A DNA stretch of 64,000 nt from Bacteroidota bacterium (GTDB taxonomy: Bacteria > Bacteroidota > Bacteroidia > Chitinophagales > Chitinophagaceae): contig VBAT01000007.1 in assembly GCA_005884665.1 (NCBI GenBank), positions 40,109 to 104,108 on the forward strand, in the 5' to 3' direction. Below the pieces are notes generated by a model. The model searched no databases. It was not told where the DNA came from and saw only the letters and a program-made list of their open reading frames with translations. Made by a program: the position numbers and the translations under genes. Below are positions 8,935 to 18,328 of this stretch, piece after piece (position 1 is the stretch's first letter; each line of letters opens with the position of its first letter).

Positions 8935-10596
8935 TCAGTTCTTTTGATCGAACGAAAATACGACTCCAGCAACAAAGTTGAACCCATAAACAGGATACTG
9001 GCTCCAGCGCTGGTATTCTTTGTTGAAGATATTATTGAACTGTGCCCACACACCGAGGTTCTTTGTAGCTTTAAATTCGAGCCCTGCATTGAGATCAACA
9101 GCTCCGGGCAATTTGCCGTCGCTTCCATTCTTTTTCAGATATTGAGGTCCACTCCATGCAAACAGATCGCCTTTCAGCCAAAGATCCTTCAATATCTGCA
9201 ACCGCATAGCCGTGTTCAACTCAAGAGGAAGAAGACCCCAGGCCTTTTTATTTGTTTTTAACCCGGTATATTGATTGAAGCTAAGGTTCGCGATCAGCGA
9301 GAATTTTTCCTCTATATTATAACCGATCTCACCACCGAAGTTCAACACCTTCATCTGCTCTTCATTTACCACGCGGAAAGATTTGCCATCTCCCAAGGCA
9401 GACGTATCATTAACGAATAAAGGCTGATTGTTCAACTTATTGAATGCAACTTTTACAGCATAACTGAAATGCTCGTCTATGGATCCCTTAAATCCTGCAA
9501 ATCGTTCTTCTATCCTCGTATTTTGCAATGTACCCGGCATCCACAACCAGGGATTTTGTGAGGCTAAATATTGATAAGTCGTTTTCCTCAGATATCCGGT
9601 CCAACCCACCTGGAAAGTGAACCGCTTATCCTCCGTTCCAATGTCGGCCAGGATATTCGGGAACATTTTGAATGTTTTATTATCCCAGGAAGGACGTATA
9701 CCCGCCTGCAGATCGAATGTTGATTTTTTATACAATACCGAAGGTGAAATAAAGTACATCGTATTGTTGATAGTACCGGCAGTTTTGACCTTTGGCGAGA
9801 GACGTGTAAGATCGAAGGTCAGGCCCAGCTTTACAGCGAAATTCTGGTTGATTGATTTTTCCAGGGGAAGGTCCACAACGGTATTACTTTCACTGTTCTT
9901 CAGGTGGTCGCTGAATATATCGATCCTGACTTCCGGCGAATAAAGAAGACCGAATTCGGTTTTATCGATGTTATGAGCCCCTACCCTGGCCGAAATGGTC
10001 TGAAAGTTCTGCCTGATCGAATCAGTGGCAAAAGACAAACTCTCCGGCAAAAAACCATATTTATAAAATTTTTCGGCATTCATGCCCAGGCTTGCATTCA
10101 ATTCTATGTTTTTTGCCGTTTTGTAAAACCCGCTCAACTTAACTCTTGTGCTGGCAAAATCCTGGAATTCCTTTTTCCCCTGCGAGGCAACATATTTTGC
10201 GTATACATTTAACCCTGCAGTGTTACCATCACCAAACGAAAAACCGGCCTGCACCAACGGTGTCCGGAGACTTCCAAATCCCGCTTTGATATAATTTTTA
10301 TTATCAAATTTTCCAACGGAATCTACCTGCAGCGCCAGCGGTTTCAGGGATCCGGGTTGATAGGCAAGCAATAAACTGGGGTTAGGAATATCGTACTGCA
10401 ATTTGGGCTTTGCTGTATCTGCTGTAGGTGGTGAGGCATTGAAATTGATCTTTGCAGATTCCCTCAACACCGGTTTGAATGAAGAAGTGATATTAACCGA
10501 TTTGCCCCGGGTACTGTCTTTTTGAGCATTAACCGAAACACCAATAAACACGATGCATATGGCCGAAAGAAAAATTTTATAGAGGTGCTGTCTCAT
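8935..10596 (-). CDS. Outer-membrane beta-barrel protein (TonB-receptor-like barrel)
   Basis: This 553-residue exported protein has a signal peptide cleaved near VNAQ. The body consists of alternating aromatic/polar strands that fit an outer-membrane barrel, including LNAGLEFKATKNLGVWAQFNN near the C-terminus, and the final residues end in VVFSFDQKN. No plug domain is evident, so it is not a full TonB-dependent receptor. It sits between a large TPR protein (30 bp upstream) and an HU-CCDC81 protein (2 bp downstream). That trio suggests a role in envelope assembly or anchoring. Confidence 0.75.
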   Translation of the reverse strand: MRQHLYKIFLSAICIVFIGVSVNAQKDSTRGKSVNITSSFKPVLRESAKINFNASPPTADTAKPKLQYDIPNPSLLLAYQPGSLKPLALQVDSVGKFDNKNYIKAGFGSLRTPLVQAGFSFGDGNTAGLNVYAKYVASQGKKEFQDFASTRVKLSGFYKTAKNIELNASLGMNAEKFYKYGFLPESLSFATDSIRQNFQTISARVGAHNIDKTEFGLLYSPEVRIDIFSDHLKNSESNTVVDLPLEKSINQNFAVKLGLTFDLTRLSPKVKTAGTINNTMYFISPSVLYKKSTFDLQAGIRPSWDNKTFKMFPNILADIGTEDKRFTFQVGWTGYLRKTTYQYLASQNPWLWMPGTLQNTRIEERFAGFKGSIDEHFSYAVKVAFNKLNNQPLFVNDTSALGDGKSFRVVNEEQMKVLNFGGEIGYNIEEKFSLIANLSFNQYTGLKTNKKAWGLLPLELNTAMRLQILKDLWLKGDLFAWSGPQYLKKNGSDGKLPGAVDLNAGLEFKATKNLGVWAQFNNIFNKEYQRWSQYPVYGFNFVAGVVFSFDQKN

Positions 10597-10626
10597 TTAT
10601 GGCTGTTTATTCTTGATGATTCAAAT

Positions 10627-13600
10627 TTATTGCCCGCTGACTTTACTGCTTTTGCTTTCTTCGTCAATCACTCTTGTGAGCTTGCTTTGTGCCTCGGTTT
10701 TCAGTTCAGCGTTGATACTATTGTCTACTATGCTCTGGAAAGTTGCTTTGGCATTGAAGTAATCTTTTTGGTCGTAATAAATATCACCGAGCAGGATATA
10801 TGATTTGGTTACCCAGTAATCATAAGAGCCCGATTGCTTGATTGTTTCAAACGCCGCTTTTTCGGCATCGGCCAGTTTCCTGAGCGCAAACCAGCAATTG
10901 GCGATCTCGTACCTTGCTTCGGCAGCCAGCGCAGCTTTATTTAATTGCACGACTGTTTTGAAATTGGCAAGCGCCAGGTCATATTGTCCCGCTACCTGGT
11001 AAGATTTGGCGATGGCCATATTGGCAAGCGATTTATCATCTGAACTGCTTCCTTTTGCAGCTACCAGGTCTTTACCTGTAGCGGCAGCCTCTGCCCATTT
11101 TTGCTGCTGGTACTGGCTGCGTAATAAACCACGCATGGCTTCCAGTTTATCCTCCTGGCTCGAAGTGATCTGGTTCAATTGGGAATAATATACTTCTGCC
11201 GTTCGATAATTCTTCAACTCGAAAAAGTTAATACGGGCCGCTGCCAGCAGGGCTTTTTCAGCATATTTGTTTGGAGCATTTTCAGCAACCGGCTCATAAC
11301 CCGTCAACGCGTTGTTACAGTCTTTTTTACTATTATAAATCTCCCCTTTGTAAAAATTGGCATCGATGGCATATACGCCGTCGGGGAATTTTTGCAGGTA
11401 GGAATTAAAAGCACCCAGTGCGGCATTTGTGTTTCCATTATTATATTGTGTTTCCGCTGCACTCCAGGTCAAAGAGTCTTCTGCGTCCACGCTGATCGGT
11501 CTGCCGGCCTTTCTCATAAACGCCGCGTACTCGTCGGGTTTAGCCGCTTCCACATATATTGATTTCACATTGCCCATCGCAGCGTCGGCTTCAGGGGAAT
11601 TGGGATATTGTGATAATAAGGTTTCGTATTGCTTTATTGCTTCAGTATTGTTATTGAGATTATAGTAGGCATTACCCAGTTTGAGATAGGCTTGCGGCTT
11701 CAGGCTTGAATTACCACTTCCTTTGATGACGTTACCCAAATAAGGAACCGCCTCGTTAAAACGCTCATCGGAAATATAAGTATTGGCGATCTCCATGTTG
11801 GCATCGGTAACCAATGATGAGCTTGGAAATTTGCGGTTCATCGTGGCAAGCAGGGCTATCTTATCCTTCGAACTTCTTACTCCCGTGATCATCGCATCCT
11901 GGAAAGTAGCATAATCTTCGGCCGGCCAGGAGAATTTTATGACATTATCATACATGGCCTTCGCCTTTGCATAATCCTTGTTCATGAAATAACAATCCGC
12001 AGTGCGCAGATAAGCATCCTGGGTAAGTTCATTAGAATTTAACGAAGGGTTTTTAGCCAGCGGCTCAAAAAAACCGAGAGCGGCGGCATAATTTTCCTTC
12101 CGCAGGTAACAATAGCCAAGATTATACTTTACATTGACCGGATTGGCTTCGCCGCTGGCAGGCGAACCAGCGCTGACATAAGCATTATAATATTTAATGG
12201 CATTGTCCAGGTCATTTTTACGGTAGGATAATTCACCTTTCCAGAAACTCAGCAGGCCGATAACGGACCCATTATTGGGATCTTTTAGCGCCTTATCGAT
12301 TAAAGTCTCCGCTTCAGCAAGCCTTCCGTCATTGATCAATTCAGTAGCGCGGCCATAAAGGATCCTCGGGTACAATCTTTTTGCATTCGGCGTTAGGCTG
12401 CCCATACCGTCCAGCAATGACAGGGCCTCCCGGTAATTATTGGTATTGGTCAACACTTCTACCAATAGATCTTTTGCTTCCGTATTATATTCTGAATTGG
12501 GATAGTCGTTGAGAAAAGATTTCAAGCTGGTCAGAGACTCATCCTGGTAGCCGAGCTCGTAGGAGAGCTTGGCATATTGATACCTGGAGATCTCCTGCTG
12601 TTTTTTGTCGCTGCTATTGGAAGCGCAGAACAAAAAAGCATTTCTCGCGTTGGACTTTTGATTTGTTTTCAGGTAAGCATCGCCCAAAAGATACATGGCG
12701 TTCTGGCTCAGCGAATCTTCTTTCCCGCTCAACTGTTTGAATCCTTCAATGGCTTTGTTCCATTTACCCGCTTTATAATAAGAGTAAGAAAGCTCATAGA
12801 GATCTTCGCGGCGAACCTTGCCGGTTTTAGTGACATAATCTTCCAGGTAAGGAAGGGCTTTGTCGTATTCTTTTCTTTCAAAATAGGAATGACCGATCAT
12901 CTGTTTCATTTCCTGGTCATAGTATTGCGATTTGCCGGCTTTGATCTTTGTTTCGGCATACTTCAGCGCTTCGTCTTTTTTTCCCTGTATATAATATATT
13001 TGTGCGATATAGTAAGGGACTACTGTAGCATAGTCTTTTTCATTCTCTACTATACGGAAACTTTCCAGGGCTTCATCGTATTGGCGATCACGAAAAGACA
13101 GGAAACCGTAGTAATAATTTGCATCCAGGTAATTGGGATCGTCTTTCATGGTGCGGATAGCATTGAACAGGGGTTTGGCCTGCGCAAATTTCTGCATCGT
13201 GAAATAAGAATAGCCCTGTTCAAATTTCATCTGGGCTATTTCCCGGTTACTAAGGTTTTCGATATTTGTTTGTTCAAATTGTTCTGCGGCTTTTGGAAAA
13301 TCCTTTTTACGGAAATAATATTCACCCAGGTGAAAACTCATCATCTGGACCCTGGCAGTATTCTTTTCGACCCCGATATAGTCGATCGCCTTTTCTTCTG
13401 CCGTGCTCTCATTCTGTTTCAGGGCACAGGCTGTTGTATAATAACTGATCTCCTGAACGGTGATGGTACGGTTAGCTTTATCAGTTTCTTGCACGGATTG
13501 CTGCAATTCCTTCAATAAGGGGTAAGCGAGGCTATACTGCTCTTTTTGGAAATACTCCTTGGCTTCCTTGAACTTTTCCTGGGGATCGGTATAGAATTTG

Positions 13601-13665
13601 GTTTGCTGGGAGAAGATGGCCGTGGTACATAAGAGGGCTACGACGAACAGTATTTGATTCTTCAT
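10627..13665 (-). CDS. Large periplasmic tetratricopeptide-repeat protein
   Basis: This 1012-residue protein has a signal peptide (cleavage near IFSQ). Tandem TPR-like helical pairs cover almost the whole length, with recurrent patterns such as AYPLLKELQ, KAAEQFEQ, DEALESFR, KALPYLEDY and EAIKQYETLLSQYPNS. The last type (QYPNS/DYPNSEY) resembles BamD/YbgF-like repeats. TPR arrays act as protein scaffolds. It is the first gene of the operon with the outer-membrane barrel and HU-CCDC81 genes. The promoter region (13666-13857) is shared with the divergent DoxX gene and holds a DnaA-box-like word and a 10-bp inverted repeat. Confidence 0.85.
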   Translation of the reverse strand: MKNQILFVVALLCTTAIFSQQTKFYTDPQEKFKEAKEYFQKEQYSLAYPLLKELQQSVQETDKANRTITVQEISYYTTACALKQNESTAEEKAIDYIGVEKNTARVQMMSFHLGEYYFRKKDFPKAAEQFEQTNIENLSNREIAQMKFEQGYSYFTMQKFAQAKPLFNAIRTMKDDPNYLDANYYYGFLSFRDRQYDEALESFRIVENEKDYATVVPYYIAQIYYIQGKKDEALKYAETKIKAGKSQYYDQEMKQMIGHSYFERKEYDKALPYLEDYVTKTGKVRREDLYELSYSYYKAGKWNKAIEGFKQLSGKEDSLSQNAMYLLGDAYLKTNQKSNARNAFLFCASNSSDKKQQEISRYQYAKLSYELGYQDESLTSLKSFLNDYPNSEYNTEAKDLLVEVLTNTNNYREALSLLDGMGSLTPNAKRLYPRILYGRATELINDGRLAEAETLIDKALKDPNNGSVIGLLSFWKGELSYRKNDLDNAIKYYNAYVSAGSPASGEANPVNVKYNLGYCYLRKENYAAALGFFEPLAKNPSLNSNELTQDAYLRTADCYFMNKDYAKAKAMYDNVIKFSWPAEDYATFQDAMITGVRSSKDKIALLATMNRKFPSSSLVTDANMEIANTYISDERFNEAVPYLGNVIKGSGNSSLKPQAYLKLGNAYYNLNNNTEAIKQYETLLSQYPNSPEADAAMGNVKSIYVEAAKPDEYAAFMRKAGRPISVDAEDSLTWSAAETQYNNGNTNAALGAFNSYLQKFPDGVYAIDANFYKGEIYNSKKDCNNALTGYEPVAENAPNKYAEKALLAAARINFFELKNYRTAEVYYSQLNQITSSQEDKLEAMRGLLRSQYQQQKWAEAAATGKDLVAAKGSSSDDKSLANMAIAKSYQVAGQYDLALANFKTVVQLNKAALAAEARYEIANCWFALRKLADAEKAAFETIKQSGSYDYWVTKSYILLGDIYYDQKDYFNAKATFQSIVDNSINAELKTEAQSKLTRVIDEESKSSKVSGQ

Positions 13666-13749
13666 GCTGGGTGTCCTTTAACCGTTGGGGGATTAACGTC
13701 GCAAATTTCAATTTATTTCAATGGTGACCCAAACATCATTCCAAACATG

Positions 13750-13758
13750 TGTGGATAA
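13750..13758 (-). promoter_or_regulatory. Single perfect DnaA-box 9-mer
   Basis: TGTGGATAA on the plus strand is TTATCCACA on the minus strand, the consensus DnaA box. Only one copy was seen, between divergent promoters. It could be a DnaA-regulated site or chance; it is not evidence of an origin. Confidence 0.4.
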
Positions 13759-13777
13759 GTTCACTGTTACAACTTGT

Positions 13778-13804
13778 TTAACAAATAGCTCATTTATTTG
13801 TTAA
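13778..13804. promoter_or_regulatory. Inverted repeat in divergent promoter region (operator candidate)
   Basis: TTAACAAATA and its exact reverse complement TATTTGTTAA are separated by 7 nt, 54 bp before the DoxX start. Placement between divergent genes fits a dimeric regulator site. The T-rich right arm also resembles a -7 box. Confidence 0.45.
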
Positions 13805-13857
13805 GGAATAATGAATGAAAACCGTGAATTTTCAATATAAAACCAAACCCCGGGATC

Positions 13858-14265
13858 ATGAAAAAATTACTTTACACCACGTACTCCGAGCCGGCTTTTT
13901 CCATTGGTTTATTGCTTCTCCGTGTAGCCTGCAGCGTGATGATGATTGCGCATGGATATGATAAAGTAAAAAACTTTGCTAAATATTCCGCAGGGTTTGC
14001 TGATCCTTTCAATGTGGGTCCTACTGTTTCTCTTTCGTTTGACGTCTTCGCCGAATTCGTCTGCGCGATCCTCATCTTGTTGGGTCTTTGTACGCGTTTC
14101 GCGGTCATTCCGCTGATAATTGCTATGGGAGCGGCCCTATTTACTGCACACAACGGTGATATTTTCGGCGCGGGTGAGAAAGCAGCCCTGTATCTCGTTG
14201 CTTATACAGCCATCCTGTTTACGGGACCGGGCCGTTTCAGCATTGACAGAATGATCGTAAAATAG
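13858..14265 (+). CDS. DoxX family membrane protein
   Basis: This 135-residue protein has four predicted membrane helices and the DoxX pattern: LLLRVACSVMMIAHGYDK in the first helix, FAEFVCAILILLGL in the second, and a C-terminal TGPGRFSIDR that is very typical of the family. DoxX-like proteins are inner-membrane subunits of uncertain role, linked to quinone or thiol redox balance. It is followed by a 77-residue membrane protein and a thioesterase on the same strand, with short gaps. Confidence 0.9.
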   Translation: MKKLLYTTYSEPAFSIGLLLLRVACSVMMIAHGYDKVKNFAKYSAGFADPFNVGPTVSLSFDVFAEFVCAILILLGLCTRFAVIPLIIAMGAALFTAHNGDIFGAGEKAALYLVAYTAILFTGPGRFSIDRMIVK

Positions 14266-14294
14266 TTTTACCTTGACCGCGTAAAGCACCATCT

Positions 14295-14528
14295 ATGAAG
14301 CATGATGATATCATCCGCCTCGGTATTGTCGCCGTGGCTATCATATTCGGATACCTGGCAATTCTCAACTTCATCAATTTTATCAGCGCCTTTCCGACCG
14401 TTTTTTCAGTAGGCGATGGGAAAGTCCACCTTAGCATTTTTCTAAAGGCGTTTAGTTGCGGGGTAGCTTGTGTACTTTTGGTAAAATTCAACAGGAAAAT
14501 CGCGACCCTTATAGAGGATCAAAAATAA
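14295..14528 (+). CDS. Small membrane protein of unknown function
   Basis: This 77-residue product has two likely membrane helices (about residues 8-32 and 44-64) separated by a short FSVGDGKV loop. It starts 29 bp after DoxX and ends 5 bp before the thioesterase start, so it is probably in the same transcript. No family was recognised. Confidence 0.65.
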   Translation: MKHDDIIRLGIVAVAIIFGYLAILNFINFISAFPTVFSVGDGKVHLSIFLKAFSCGVACVLLVKFNRKIATLIEDQK

Positions 14529-14533
14529 GCCAG

Positions 14534-14944
14534 ATGTTTACCTCCGAAACCCAGGTGCGTGTACGCTATGCAGAAACCGACCAGATGGGCGTGGTTTATC
14601 ACAGTAATTATTTCCCCTATTTTGAATCGGCGAGGGCTGAGTCAATACGGCAGTTGGGATTTACCTATGCCGATATGGAAAAAATGGGCGTGATCATGCC
14701 CGTGATAGAAGTGCAATGTAAATATCTTCGCCCGGCCTTATATGATGAACTGCTTACAGTCAAAGTGATCCTGAAAGATCTTCCTGTTCATCATAAAATT
14801 GAGTTCCATCATGAAGTTTACAATGAAAAAAAGGATTTGCTTGCAACGGGAAGGATCATTTTGTATTTTATGGAGGCAAAGACAATGAGACGAACGATAA
14901 TGCCCGAACCCTTATTGAAACAGCTTAAACCTTATTTCAGTTAA
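14534..14944 (+). CDS. Acyl-CoA thioesterase (4-hydroxybenzoyl-CoA thioesterase / YbgC-like)
   Basis: This 136-residue hot-dog-fold thioesterase hydrolyses acyl-CoA thioesters. The pattern RVRYAETDQMGVVYHSNYFPYFE contains the catalytic Asp and the following V-Y-H of the YbgC/FadM type; IEVQCKYLRPALYDE and HHEVYN fit the family. The frame is open 26 codons further upstream, into the previous gene. I chose the ATG at 14534 because the family begins just before this motif and it lies 5 bp after the previous stop. Confidence 0.9.
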   Translation: MFTSETQVRVRYAETDQMGVVYHSNYFPYFESARAESIRQLGFTYADMEKMGVIMPVIEVQCKYLRPALYDELLTVKVILKDLPVHHKIEFHHEVYNEKKDLLATGRIILYFMEAKTMRRTIMPEPLLKQLKPYFS

Positions 14945-14953
14945 CTTTATCTT

Positions 14954-15976
14954 ATGGAGAATTACTCACCTGATAATCCTTTAATTCCAGGAGAAATATC
15001 GGCAACCACCGAGGCGAATATCATTCCACCCAAACCCTCAGCCGAAGAACCCAAAAGCAAGGTGAATATCCTGATGCGATCGATTTCAAGCCTCGCACTG
15101 TATCTCGTAATTGGTTATTATATCTTTCACAGTTTTGAAATGCTACTACTTATAACTGCTATTGTCGTGTTTCATGAGATGGGTCATTTTATCGCCATGA
15201 AAGCATTCCGGTACAAAGACCTGGGTATATTCTTTATTCCATTACTCGGTGCTTATGTATCAGGCAGCAAAAGAGAAGTTTCTCAAAAAGAATCGGCCAT
15301 CATATTACTTGCCGGACCATTGCCGGGCATTGTGCTGGGAGCAGTTTTTTTTATCTGGCAACTTAAAGACCAGGGTATTTCCCTGGCAGGAATCCGCCTC
15401 GAAAATATTTCTCTGTTGCTGATGTTCCTGAACATCATCAATCTTATACCTGTGTACCCGCTTGACGGCGGGCAATTGCTGAACAGGGTATTTTTTAATG
15501 AAGAAAGCTGGTTGAGCAAGGGCTTTGTTATCCTTTCTGCTGCCTTTCTCATCTGGGTGGCCCTATTCGCATCCGAACAAAAACTTTACGTTCTCTTACT
15601 TTTCCCGGCAATGATGCTGTTGCGTATGTTTGGCGACTCCAGGTTAAATGCGATAGAAAAGAAGGTAGAGTCGACAGGCATTAATCTCGATACATCTTAT
15701 GAAGAACTACCGGATGAGGACTACTGGAAAATAAGGAATATAGTTATCGCGGAACATCCATCATTCAAAGATGTACCACCCACTCCGCCTTATGAATATC
15801 ATTATAAAGAAGACAAGATCATGACTACTATCCAGGGCTTATTACACCGGCATCTTATCCAGGATGTATCTGTCGCAGGCAAGATCTTTATTTTTATTAT
15901 CTGGGCGACTGCTTTTGCATCACCATGGTTACTAAATGTAGATATGTCACGCTATTTGCGCCTTTTCGGTTTTTAG
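14954..15976 (+). CDS. Site-2 protease family membrane protein (M50)
   Basis: This 340-residue multi-spanning membrane protein carries the zinc-binding HEMGH motif (His74, Glu75, His78) in a membrane helix. The second M50 signature is NLIPVYPLDGGQLLN (about residue 170), supplying the third ligand Asp. A Pro-rich cytoplasmic N-terminus of about 35 residues precedes the first helix. Such enzymes cut transmembrane substrates. It is distinct from the RseP homologue at 32.2 kb because it lacks a PDZ domain. It lies 9 bp after the thioesterase and ends in a repeat-filled convergent junction. Confidence 0.85.
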   Translation: MENYSPDNPLIPGEISATTEANIIPPKPSAEEPKSKVNILMRSISSLALYLVIGYYIFHSFEMLLLITAIVVFHEMGHFIAMKAFRYKDLGIFFIPLLGAYVSGSKREVSQKESAIILLAGPLPGIVLGAVFFIWQLKDQGISLAGIRLENISLLLMFLNIINLIPVYPLDGGQLLNRVFFNEESWLSKGFVILSAAFLIWVALFASEQKLYVLLLFPAMMLLRMFGDSRLNAIEKKVESTGINLDTSYEELPDEDYWKIRNIVIAEHPSFKDVPPTPPYEYHYKEDKIMTTIQGLLHRHLIQDVSVAGKIFIFIIWATAFASPWLLNVDMSRYLRLFGF

Positions 15977-16151
15977 GCCTCCCCCTCTTATCCCTCTCCT
16001 TGCTTCGCTCCGCTCGCAATGACGAGGAGAGGGACGATATAGCGGTGTTCCCTCAAACTTCTCAGGCTACCACATCAACCTCAACTCTAGTTAGCATTTT
16101 TGGCCTCACCCTCCAACTCCCTTTCCTTGCTTCGCTCCGCTCGCAATGACG
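15977..16151. repeat. Mosaic repeat element in convergent junction
   Basis: The junction between two stop codons holds a CCCTCTCC...GGAGAGGG inverted repeat whose loop is filled by a 26-bp module (TTGCTTCGCTCCGCTCGCAA core). The same 27 bp recurs exactly at 15998-16024 and 16125-16151. The stretch between, about 85 bp, is a diverged reverse complement of the 102-bp unit seen at 48.2-48.7 kb. Confidence 0.8.
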
Positions 16152-16160
16152 TTCATAATT

Positions 16161-17582
16161 CTACTTCAGTACATCCAACACCTTATACATCTTATTCACT
16201 ACCATCGATGATCGACCGTTATAATTATTGACAAGAAAGGAGAAGATATATTCATTCCCATCTGTTGATCGCTGGTAGCCGCAAAAACCTTTTACGTCCC
16301 TGATCGAGCCACTTTTCATCTTCATTCCATTGTATGTTGGCAATGCCTGGTAGAAATATGGAAACCATTCCCGGGTTTTAGCATACTTTAAAATCTCCAC
16401 TTGCGCATGAGTAGTTACACGGTTTTGCGGGGAAAGGCCGGAGCCATCCATGATGTTCAGTTCTTCATCGTCGAGGCCTTTTTGTTTCCAGAAATCTTTT
16501 ACGATAGCAACACCGCTGTCGGTTGAGCCAAATCCTTTCTTTTCGTAAGCGAATGTTTTGATCAGTGCTTCGCCGTAGAGGTTGATGCTTTTTTGGAGGA
16601 ACCAGTAGACAATAGAATCGAGGGAAGGAGAATAATGGGTATATAACAACCCTGCTTTACTGATAACTGAGTAGGGGTCATATTCATTCTTTTTTGGGAA
16701 TAAATCATCTTTTGAGAAATTGTCATCGACAGACACGTCCAATATAGAAATACCTTTCAAAGCAGCATACCTGACCATCGCATTCCCTAAACTAAAAACC
16801 GGATTTGGGTCCGCTCCCGAAATGGTGAATTTATCTACACCCATGGGAACTGTCCCTTGAATAAGTATCGCCCTGTCATTGGGAATAAAATAAATATATG
16901 CATTGTCGCCGCTGCCAATGGGACCTGTTTTACATTCATTAACATTCATATTGGTTCTAAAAAGATATCTATATATTGAATCAACGCCAGATATCACTGC
17001 CGGATCTCCTACTTTTTTCCCGGGCGTAAAAGTTATGTTGTACTGGTTTTCATGCCAATTTAAATCGGTAGTCAACGCACCGTAATAATTCCCTATGTCC
17101 TCATATATCCACCCCGATGGTATTTCCTTTGAATCAAAGGTTTTATACAAACGAAGATCACCAATAGTCAAAATGTCCTTTGCTCTAAGTTTGCTTATTA
17201 CTGAATCAAATACTGCTGTTTCGCCCGTATTGCTAAATCGCCAGCTTCCGAGAGTGGGATCTCCGGTACCCATTATATCCAACCGTCTATGTTGTTCAAT
17301 GAATTCTGTCTTGTACCTGAAATTTTTTCCAAGCAGTTCAAACGCTGTTGCTGCCGTAACGATCTTTTGAGTGGATGCCGGCGCCAGTCCAACCTGTGAA
17401 TTCCTGTCAAATACCACTTCCCCTGTTTTTGCATTAATAATATACAGGGAACTGATTGCATGCCGCAACTGTGAGTCAACTTCGAATTGCCGATAGGCTT
17501 TCTCCATTTTTTGAGAAATGCTTTGGGCAAAAGAGCACACAAAGAACAACAGATAAATGACGGCAAAAAACGGTTTTTTCAT
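16161..17582 (-). CDS. dacB: D-alanyl-D-alanine carboxypeptidase/endopeptidase, PBP4 type (S13)
   Basis: This 473-residue exported penicillin-binding protein trims or cleaves peptidoglycan cross-links. A signal peptide ends near FAQS. Catalytic motifs are visible: S70-T-Q-K73 (SxxK), S-I-N in KSINLYGEALIK (SxN), and K-S-G in MKMKSGSIRDVKG (KTG equivalent). The S13 insert domain separates SxxK from SxN as expected, and the length fits PBP4. It is divergent from the Uma2 gene, with 47 bp between the starts. Confidence 0.9.
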   Translation of the reverse strand: MKKPFFAVIYLLFFVCSFAQSISQKMEKAYRQFEVDSQLRHAISSLYIINAKTGEVVFDRNSQVGLAPASTQKIVTAATAFELLGKNFRYKTEFIEQHRRLDIMGTGDPTLGSWRFSNTGETAVFDSVISKLRAKDILTIGDLRLYKTFDSKEIPSGWIYEDIGNYYGALTTDLNWHENQYNITFTPGKKVGDPAVISGVDSIYRYLFRTNMNVNECKTGPIGSGDNAYIYFIPNDRAILIQGTVPMGVDKFTISGADPNPVFSLGNAMVRYAALKGISILDVSVDDNFSKDDLFPKKNEYDPYSVISKAGLLYTHYSPSLDSIVYWFLQKSINLYGEALIKTFAYEKKGFGSTDSGVAIVKDFWKQKGLDDEELNIMDGSGLSPQNRVTTHAQVEILKYAKTREWFPYFYQALPTYNGMKMKSGSIRDVKGFCGYQRSTDGNEYIFSFLVNNYNGRSSMVVNKMYKVLDVLK

Positions 17583-17629
17583 CGAGGAAAGTTTTACAAA
17601 AGACGAGACGAAAAAAGTAAATTTACAAT
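17583..17629 (+). promoter_or_regulatory. Leader of first Uma2 gene, duplicated before the second
   Basis: The 5' region contains GTAAATTTAC just before the ATG, preceded by a GACGAGACGAAAAAA stretch. A near-identical leader stands at 18287-18328 before the second Uma2 gene, so upstream sequence was duplicated with the gene. TAAATTTA is one base off the -7 consensus. Confidence 0.4.
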
Positions 17630-18217
17630 ATGGAAAATGAAATTAAAGAACCGGCGCCAAAGTATAACTATGTTTCTCCTGATGAATACCTGGAAATGGA
17701 GAGAGCTTCGACAGAGAAGCATGAGTATTACAATGGCTATGTGATCGCCATGAGCGGGGCCCGGCTAAAGCATAATCAAATAGCCGTTAACTTATATGCT
17801 AAAATCGGCAGTTACCTTGACGGTAAAAAATGCCAGGTATTACCGGCTGTCATGCGTGTGGCAACGCCAAACAGGGATGCTTATATTTACCCCGATGCGA
17901 CAATTGTTTGCGGAGAACCGCTGTTAGAGGACGAGAAATTCGACACGCTGTTAAATCCTTCTGTAGTTTTTGAAATATGGTCCCCATCCACACAAAAAAA
18001 TGACATGGGTTATAAGCTGCTCTTCTACCAACACATCCACTCGTTGAAAGAATACATCATGATAGATTCTGCAAAGCGTTTTGCGCAGGTCGTTCGCAAG
18101 CAGCCTGATGGTGCCTGGCGGTTTGAAGATATCAGTGGCACACACGATGCTTTGTTCATCAGCATTGTCAACCTGAATCTTTCTTTCGACGACATATATA
18201 GGAATACAGGTTTGTGA
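17630..18217 (+). CDS. Uma2 family endonuclease-like protein (copy 1)
   Basis: This 195-residue protein has the restriction-endonuclease-like Uma2 fold. Core elements visible are YPDATIVCG (catalytic Asp), VFEIWSPST (catalytic Glu; the usual EVLS is EIWS here) and LKEYIMID. Biological roles of Uma2 proteins are unclear; the family is expanded in cyanobacteria and some Bacteroidota. The N-terminal 30 residues are nearly identical to those of copy 2, 111 bp downstream, while the middle has diverged more. Confidence 0.85.
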   Translation: MENEIKEPAPKYNYVSPDEYLEMERASTEKHEYYNGYVIAMSGARLKHNQIAVNLYAKIGSYLDGKKCQVLPAVMRVATPNRDAYIYPDATIVCGEPLLEDEKFDTLLNPSVVFEIWSPSTQKNDMGYKLLFYQHIHSLKEYIMIDSAKRFAQVVRKQPDGAWRFEDISGTHDALFISIVNLNLSFDDIYRNTGL

Positions 18218-18328
18218 GCTTCTGATTGATATTATGAATAAACGCTTACGATTGGCTTAGACGGTAAGGAACGGCTTTCACCGGGAGAAAGTTTTAAAAA
18301 AAGACGAGCGAAAAAGTAAATTTACAGT

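Noticed and set aside
12577-13518. 313-codon plus-strand open frame
   Set aside because: It lies entirely inside the TPR gene on the other strand; the translation is Phe/Ile-rich without family features, the usual shadow of an A/T-biased coding strand.
13741-13810. Replication origin
   Set aside because: Only one DnaA box was seen; no cluster, no dnaA/dnaN genes, and no clear A/T-rich unwinding region.
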